This document shows positions 15,112-18,931 of a stretch of DNA of 18,931 bases, piece by piece (the first letter of the stretch is position 1; each line of letters begins with the position of its first letter). The DNA lies in NCBI GenBank assembly GCA_030634715.1, contig DAOWAG010000003.1, forward strand, positions 1 through 18,931, given 5' to 3'. The translations under genes and the position numbers were made by a program. The DNA comes from Candidatus Aegiribacteria sp. GTDB lineage: Bacteria > Fermentibacterota > Fermentibacteria > Fermentibacterales > Fermentibacteraceae. Under the pieces are notes generated by a model. The model did not search any database. It saw nothing but the letters and a program-made list of their open reading frames with translations, and had not been told where the DNA came from.

Positions 15112-15950
15112 TCCGGGAACAGCTCCAGCAGCACTTCCCTGATAAGACTGTCCGGAGAGATCCCGGTATCGCTGAAACTGATGGATAGAGTGGAAATATA
15201 GTCATCTCCTCTGACAAGTTTGATTTCCAGGACTGTTGCTGGAGGATTGTCATCTTTGAAATCAAGGCTTATCTGAAGAGCTTTCAGACCCGCTGACTGT
15301 ACAAGATTCCTTACATTTGCCAGTGTACGTCTCTGAGATCGAGTAAGCATACCATCCGGTATTACAGAGAGAAAGGAAATCGAGTTATTTGAAATGAGAA
15401 CGGTCAGATCTGCTTCTGAATCAACCACATTCATTAGATCAGAATCGGATGCGAGGGATTCGGAAACCTCCAGCGAAAGCCATCTATCAACCGCTCTGTC
15501 AGACCCGGTTCCCGTGATCAGACATGTCCATCCATTCCTTGCTGAGATGGAGCACAGTACACTTCCCTGATCGTTGATAAGATCAATTCTATCACCTGCT
15601 TCTACTGAATTGCAGTCCAATCCTTCCCTCACGATATGAGCCACCTCACCCGCATCCAGACTGGAGGAGAGAAAGAGTAATTGTGGAGAAAGATCAGCGA
15701 AATTTATGCCCAGCAGACTGATACCAAGGTTTCCGCTGGACAGAAGGGAATCACATAACCATAAGGGTAAGAATGCTTCAATATTCACAGGGATCAATTC
15801 CAGGCTGAAATCACTAGACATATGCACATGAAGAAAACAGAGACCCGGAACCATCTGAAGCTCATCCTGAAGAGAAGGAATATTGCCGCAACTCATTGCT
15901 ATCAAAAGCACTGTTACCCCCGCAGCAATTCCACGCAGTCTGGCTTTCAT
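15108..15950 (-). CDS. putative lipoprotein of the ABC operon, unknown function
   Basis: The 280-aa protein has a type II-like signal: basic MKARLR, hydrophobic GVTVLLIAMS and Cys21. The lipobox AMSC is imperfect but acceptable. The mature part alternates short strands and helices, has few lysines, and matches no family I recognise. I chose ATG 15950 because AGGAG stands seven bases upstream. TTG 15956 is only one base from that site. It is first in the operon and overlaps the ATPase gene by 4 nt, so it is probably the dedicated periplasmic or outer-membrane partner, or a cargo, of the ABC transporter. Confidence 0.72.
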   Translation of the reverse strand: MKARLRGIAAGVTVLLIAMSCGNIPSLQDELQMVPGLCFLHVHMSSDFSLELIPVNIEAFLPLWLCDSLLSSGNLGISLLGINFADLSPQLLFLSSSLDAGEVAHIVREGLDCNSVEAGDRIDLINDQGSVLCSISARNGWTCLITGTGSDRAVDRWLSLEVSESLASDSDLMNVVDSEADLTVLISNNSISFLSVIPDGMLTRSQRRTLANVRNLVQSAGLKALQISLDFKDDNPPATVLEIKLVRGDDYISTLSISFSDTGISPDSLIREVLLELFPE

Positions 15951-15990
15951 TGACAAACTCCTGGTTCCGGTGTAATCTTCTCGTTTGTTA

Positions 15991-16020
15991 AAGCTACAGA
16001 TTTCCTTTTGTCTGCGTCAA
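15991..16020 (-). promoter_or_regulatory. candidate promoter of the lipoprotein-ABC operon
   Basis: On the minus strand TTGACG (16020-16015) is followed by an 18-nt spacer and TAGCTT (15996-15991). The -35 box is good and the -10 box poor. It lies back to back with the tRNA promoter, about 40 nt away. Confidence 0.35.
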
Positions 16021-16056
16021 TGTTCTTAACCTTAGTTGTTACAGGGCATAAGAATC

Positions 16057-16085
16057 TTGACAGTGGAGAGGGGTTTCTGTATGCT
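16057..16085 (+). promoter_or_regulatory. strong sigma70-type promoter of the tRNA-tuf cluster
   Basis: A consensus TTGACA (16057-16062) with a 17-nt spacer precedes TATGCT (16080-16085). The start would fall near 16092, eight or nine bases before the first tRNA. This is the expected arrangement for a highly transcribed stable-RNA operon. Confidence 0.75.
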
Positions 16086-16100
16086 TCAGGTTCGCTTTTT

Positions 16101-16176
16101 GCTGGCGTAGCTCAACTGGTAGAGCAGCTGATTTGTAATCAGCAGGTTAGGGGTTCAAGTCCCTTCGCCAGCTCCA
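16101..16176 (+). tRNA. tRNA-Thr (anticodon TGT)
   Basis: The acceptor stem GCTGGCG pairs with CGCCAGC (16166-16172). The discriminator is T and CCA is encoded (16174-16176). The anticodon loop TTTGTAA between CTGA and TCAG gives TGT. The T-arm contains GGTTCAAGTCC. It is first in the tRNA-tuf transcript. Confidence 0.97.
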
Positions 16177-16216
16177 GTTGAAATAGGTGCTTCGTTCAGA
16201 TAAATTGCAGGAAACT

Positions 16217-16302
16217 GGCGAGGTTCCCGAGCGGTCAAAGGGGGCAGACTGTAAATCTGTTGGCAATGGCCTTCGGTGGTTCGAATCCACCCCTCGCCAC
16301 CA
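16217..16302 (+). tRNA. tRNA-Tyr (anticodon GTA)
   Basis: This is a class II tRNA with a long variable arm. The acceptor GGCGAGG pairs with CCTCGCC (16292-16298), discriminator A, encoded CCA. The anticodon stem AGA/TCT encloses CTGTAAA, giving GTA. The T-arm reads GGTTCGAATCC. Confidence 0.97.
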
Positions 16303-16340
16303 AGCCTGAGGTTATACAGGTTCAAACAGGGTCTGGCGGC

Positions 16341-16416
16341 GCGGGAGTAGCTGAGTTGGTAGAGCATCAGCCTTCCAAGCTGAGGGTCGCGGGTTCGACC
16401 CCCGTCTCCCGCTCCA
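16341..16416 (+). tRNA. tRNA-Gly (anticodon TCC)
   Basis: The acceptor GCGGGAG pairs with CTCCCGC, discriminator T, encoded CCA (16414-16416). The anticodon stem TCAGC/GCTGA encloses CTTCCAA, giving TCC. The T-arm reads GGTTCGACCCC. A perfect inverted repeat CAGGCTT-G-AAGCCTG starts at its CCA end (16415-16429), possibly a 3' processing structure. Confidence 0.97.
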
Positions 16417-16474
16417 GGCTTGAAGCCTGAGTGAAAATGGAAAGATGCGGGAATATCCGTCTTGATGCTGCCGA

Positions 16475-16550
<76 letters not shown>

Positions 16551-16575
16551 TATTGGTATTAGGAGTTAAAAAGCA

Positions 16576-16593
16576 GCTGAATAGGAATTCAGC
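16576..16593 (+). other. hairpin in the tRNA-tuf spacer
   Basis: GCTGAAT and ATTCAGC form a perfect 7-bp stem around an AGGA tetraloop, between the last upstream tRNA and tuf. No U-tract follows, so it is not a standard terminator. A processing site or mRNA 5' stabiliser is more likely. Confidence 0.4.
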
Positions 16594-16635
16594 AGATCAT
16601 CCAGGTTTTTAGGATGAGAAAGAAAAGGAGAAATC

Positions 16636-17835
16636 ATGGCCAAGGAGAAGTTTGAAAGGACTAAACCTCACGTTAATGTTGGCACAATCGGTCATATTGA
16701 CCACGGCAAAACCACGCTGACTGCAGCGATAACAAAATGTCTTGCAACACAGTTCGATAATGTCAGTTACGTAGAATTTGACATGATCGACAACGCTCCC
16801 GAGGAGAAGAAACGTGGTATCACCATTGCTACTTCTCACCAGGAATACGAAACAAAGAACAGACATTACGCTCACGTAGACTGCCCCGGTCATGCTGACT
16901 ACATCAAGAACATGATTACCGGTGCTGCTCAGATGGATGGTGCAGTTCTTGTTATAGCTGCAAACGATGGTGTTATGGAACAGACAAAGGAGCATGTTCT
17001 TCTTGCGCGTCAGGTTAATGTTCCAAGGATGGTCGTGTTTCTTAACAAAGTTGATATGGTTGATGATGACGAACTTCTCGAATTCATTGAAATGGAAGTT
17101 GGTGAACTCCTTGAGAAGTACGGATTTGATACTGAATCACCCATAATAAGAGGAAGTGCCCTGAAGGCTCTCAACTCAAGCGGATTGCCGGATGATGAAG
17201 ATGCAAATTGCGTTTATGAGCTTATGGATGCAGTAGATGAATGGATCCCAACCCCCGAGCGTGATACCGAGAAGCCCTTCCTTATGCCGGTTGAGGATGT
17301 GTTTTCTATTGAAGGCCGAGGTACCGTTGGAACCGGTCGTATAGAGCGTGGAATAATTCACACTGGTGATAAGATTGAACGTGTTGGTATTCACGAGACA
17401 ATCGAAACAACCTGCACAGGTGTAGAGATGTTCAGAAAGATTCTTGATGAGGGACAGGCAGGAGACAACGTCGGGCTTCTTCTTCGTGGAATGAAGAAAG
17501 ATCAGCTCGAAAGAGGAATGGTGCTGGCAAAGCCAGGCTCTGTTACACCTCATACTGAGTTCTTCGCTAATATCATTATCCTCAGCACGAAGGATGGCGG
17601 AAGGAAGAAGCATTTTGTGACCGGATATCGTCCACAGTTCTACTTCCGTACAACCGACGTGACCGGAGAGATTGAACTCCCTGAGGGTCGCGAAATGGCT
17701 CTTCCTGGAGACAATATTGACGGCGTAAAAATAACACTTATCACTCCCATTGCCATGGAAGAAGGTCTGCGCTTCGCTATCCGTGAAGGTGGACGTACCG
17801 TTGGGCACGGAGTGGTTGACAAAATCGGGATATAG
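16636..17835 (+). CDS. tuf: translation elongation factor Tu
   Basis: The 399-aa GTPase delivers aminoacyl-tRNA to the ribosome. G1 is GHIDHGKT (19-26), with Ile where most EF-Tu have Val. Switch I is RGITIATSH with the Mg-binding Thr intact, G3 is DCPGH (82-86) and G4 is NKVD (137-140). The effector-domain motif [14 protein letters not shown] is intact. Two otherwise highly conserved stretches differ: DGPMPQTREH reads [10 protein letters not shown] (111-120), and GGRHTPFF reads GGRKKHFV (321-328). ATG 16636 follows AAAAGGAG. The place between tRNA-Thr and rpmG/tRNA-Trp/secE/nusG is the classic tuf locus. Confidence 0.98.
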   Translation: MAKEKFERTKPHVNVGTIGHIDHGKTTLTAAITKCLATQFDNVSYVEFDMIDNAPEEKKRGITIATSHQEYETKNRHYAHVDCPGHADYIKNMITGAAQMDGAVLVIAANDGVMEQTKEHVLLARQVNVPRMVVFLNKVDMVDDDELLEFIEMEVGELLEKYGFDTESPIIRGSALKALNSSGLPDDEDANCVYELMDAVDEWIPTPERDTEKPFLMPVEDVFSIEGRGTVGTGRIERGIIHTGDKIERVGIHETIETTCTGVEMFRKILDEGQAGDNVGLLLRGMKKDQLERGMVLAKPGSVTPHTEFFANIIILSTKDGGRKKHFVTGYRPQFYFRTTDVTGEIELPEGREMALPGDNIDGVKITLITPIAMEEGLRFAIREGGRTVGHGVVDKIGI

Positions 17836-17846
17836 GCCGGTTTACT

Positions 17847-17996
17847 GTGAGAGTAATAGTAACACTTGCCTGTCAGGAATGCAGACGCCGAAATTATTCC
17901 TCAACGAAGAACCGGCGGACAAATCCCGAGAGAATGGAACTTAAGAAGTACTGCAGGTTCTGCAGTAAGCATACTCTTCACCGGGAAACGAAATAG
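17847..17996 (+). CDS. rpmG: 50S ribosomal protein L33
   Basis: A 49-aa frame from GTG 17847 reads [20 protein letters not shown] and ends [17 protein letters not shown]. It has the L33 fold signature: an N-terminal strand, CXXC (residues 9-12) and a second CXXC (36-39), a zinc-binding set as in C+ forms of L33. The order tuf-rpmG-trnW-secE-nusG is conserved in bacteria and supports the call. The start is the only suitable one, 11 nt after the tuf stop; the ribosome binding site is weak (AGG), consistent with coupling to tuf. Confidence 0.93.
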   Translation: MRVIVTLACQECRRRNYSSTKNRRTNPERMELKKYCRFCSKHTLHRETK

Positions 17997-18041
17997 ATTT
18001 ACTGGAGAATTCTGGAAGGATTTCCCGCTGAACCGATTCAG

Positions 18042-18083
18042 GATTCTTCTGCAGAGGGAATTGAAGTATTTATGCGAAGAATC
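18042..18083 (+). repeat. inverted repeat immediately before tRNA-Trp
   Basis: GATTCTTC (18042-18049) and GAAGAATC (18076-18083) are perfect 8-bp complements with a 26-nt loop. Each is followed by TGCAG. The right arm ends three bases before the mature tRNA. It may form a stem presenting the tRNA 5' end for processing. Confidence 0.4.
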
Positions 18084-18086
18084 TGC

Positions 18087-18162
18087 AGGGCCGTAGCACA
18101 ATTGGTAGTGCACCGGTCTCCAAATCCGGCGGTTGAGGGTTCAAGTCCTTCCGGCCCTGCCA
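18087..18162 (+). tRNA. tRNA-Trp (anticodon CCA)
   Basis: The acceptor AGGGCCG pairs with CGGCCCT (18152-18158), discriminator G, encoded CCA (18160-18162). The anticodon loop CTCCAAA between CCGGT and ATCCGG gives CCA. The T-arm reads GGTTCAAGTCC. It sits between rpmG and secE as in many bacteria. Confidence 0.97.
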
Positions 18163-18207
18163 GATTGTCAGCCTGAACCAGATTTCAGAGGAAAACGAGG
18201 ACCTATT

Positions 18208-18444
18208 ATGGCTAAAAACAAATCCAGTGATGGTAACCTGATCGTTCGATTGGTAAAAGGCGTTGTCAGGTTTCTTGGCGAAGTCAAAGCGGAGCTTATC
18301 AAAGTGGCCTGGCCGACAAAGGATGAGGTTATCGCCTCAACCTGGGTTGTCGTTTTTGCAGTTGCGATAACCTCTGTATGGATTTTTTTTGCTGATCAGA
18401 CCTCCGGCATTCTGATAAACGGGCTTATTAGACTGATTCACTAA
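18208..18444 (+). CDS. secE: preprotein translocase subunit SecE
   Basis: This 78-aa single-span inner-membrane subunit clamps SecY in the Sec translocon. It has the conserved amphipathic helix and hinge FLGEVKAELIKVAWPTKDEV (residues 22-41), then one TM segment (WVVVFAVAITSVWIFFA). ATG 18208 follows ACGAGGACC. The frame stays open further upstream but runs through tRNA-Trp, so this start is right. nusG follows after 35 nt. Confidence 0.95.
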   Translation: MAKNKSSDGNLIVRLVKGVVRFLGEVKAELIKVAWPTKDEVIASTWVVVFAVAITSVWIFFADQTSGILINGLIRLIH

Positions 18445-18479
18445 ATTGCGGCTGACTGCTGCAGTTAAAGGATAAAAAA

Positions 18480-18931
18480 ATGACTGAAGAAGAGACCAAC
18501 GGACAGGAAACACCCGAACTGGCGGAAGACCAGGTTGATGAGAACAGCAAAACCAACTTGAATTGGTACGTTGTTCATTCATTCTCAGGATATGAGAAGA
18601 GGGTGAAGAGATTCCTGGATGTTCAGCTGAGCCGTAAATATCCTGATATGGTAGGCGAGGTACTTATACCTACCCAGGAGGTTTCGAGCAGTCGTAGGGG
18701 AAGTAAAGCCACAAGACAGAAGAAACTCTATCCGGGTTATGTTTTTGTTCAGCTTGAGCTGAACCCTGAAATGATCATGGATATCAGAGCTATGAGCAAT
18801 GTCAGTGGTTTTCCTCCAATGAACCAGGGCTATCCAAAACCTCTTTCTGATGAGGAAATCAGTCGTCTTAAAGGACAGGCTGAAGGAACAGACAGGGCGA
18901 GAGTGATAAGAGTGCCTTATTCTGTAGGACA
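18480..18931 (+). CDS. nusG: transcription termination/antitermination protein NusG (5' part)
   Basis: The gene runs off the right edge after 150 codons. It starts at ATG 18480 behind AAGGATAAAAAA. An unusual acidic N-terminal extension of about 27 residues (TEEETNGQETPELAEDQVDE) precedes the NGN domain. That domain opens with NWYVVHSFSGYEKRVKRFLD, followed by EVLIPTQEV and KKLYPGYVFVQLEL. The segment normally reading PGVTGFVG reads SNVSGFPPMNQGYPKPLS here. The KOW domain would lie beyond the window. The protein binds RNA polymerase and couples it to Rho and to the ribosome. Confidence 0.95.
   Translation, partial: MTEEETNGQETPELAEDQVDENSKTNLNWYVVHSFSGYEKRVKRFLDVQLSRKYPDMVGEVLIPTQEVSSSRRGSKATRQKKLYPGYVFVQLELNPEMIMDIRAMSNVSGFPPMNQGYPKPLSDEEISRLKGQAEGTDRARVIRVPYSVG

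Noticed and set aside
17176..17808. 210-aa minus-strand open frame
   Set aside because: It is antisense to tuf, whose protein is unmistakable.
18133..18207. 25-codon upstream extension of secE
   Set aside because: It runs through the 3' half of tRNA-Trp; ATG 18208 has a proper ribosome binding site and the normal SecE length.

Overview
The window (about 19 kb, moderate GC) is chromosomal DNA from a Gram-negative-type bacterium. Support for this comes from two predicted outer-membrane beta-barrel proteins, a lipoprotein with a LolD/MacB-like ABC transporter, and the standard bacterial order tRNA-Thr, tRNA-Tyr, tRNA-Gly, tRNA-Thr, tuf, rpmG, tRNA-Trp, secE, nusG. All five tRNAs encode their CCA end. 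GTG and TTG starts are common, and EF-Tu carries unusual substitutions. I suspect an uncultured lineage, possibly FCB-like, but the sequence alone does not settle this.

Left arm (1-6403): a surface-glycan locus on the minus strand. Four GT-B (GT4-like) glycosyltransferase genes form a tight operon (6403 down to 1467; overlaps of 4 nt, 4 nt and a 4-nt gap) behind a good sigma70-type promoter at 6460-6488. Downstream lies a SAM-dependent methyltransferase (441-1301) with its own AT-rich promoter and leader. This end has been rearranged. The last 25 or more codons of a second copy of the terminal glycosyltransferase survive at 299-408. They are fused into a plus-strand gene (91-300) that has lost its 3' half. 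The methyltransferase is therefore bracketed by direct repeats of one glycosyltransferase 3' end.

Middle (6440-13157): a plus-strand operon with every junction overlapping or nearly so. It holds a possible 42-aa peptide, aspartate kinase, undecaprenyl-diphosphatase UppP, and two tandem paralogues. Each paralogue combines a signal peptide, a TPR array and a C-terminal predicted 12-strand barrel ending in Phe. The barrels share a strong signature (WDRQ..TVRPWQ.SSYI, then SP.LGLG.VNT.W). The TPR-plus-barrel layout recalls BcsC/PgaA-type exopolysaccharide exporters. Together with UppP and the neighbouring glycosyltransferases it suggests an envelope glycan assembly or export system. This is an inference and the most interesting part of the window.

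Convergent block (13173-15950, minus strand): lipoprotein, ABC ATPase and FtsX-like permease, overlapping, in LolCDE/MacB style. The ATPase has a non-canonical LSRGE signature.

Right arm (16057-18931, plus strand): a TTGACA-N17-TATGCT promoter drives the tRNA-tuf cluster, followed by rpmG, tRNA-Trp, secE and the 5' part of nusG, which runs off the window.
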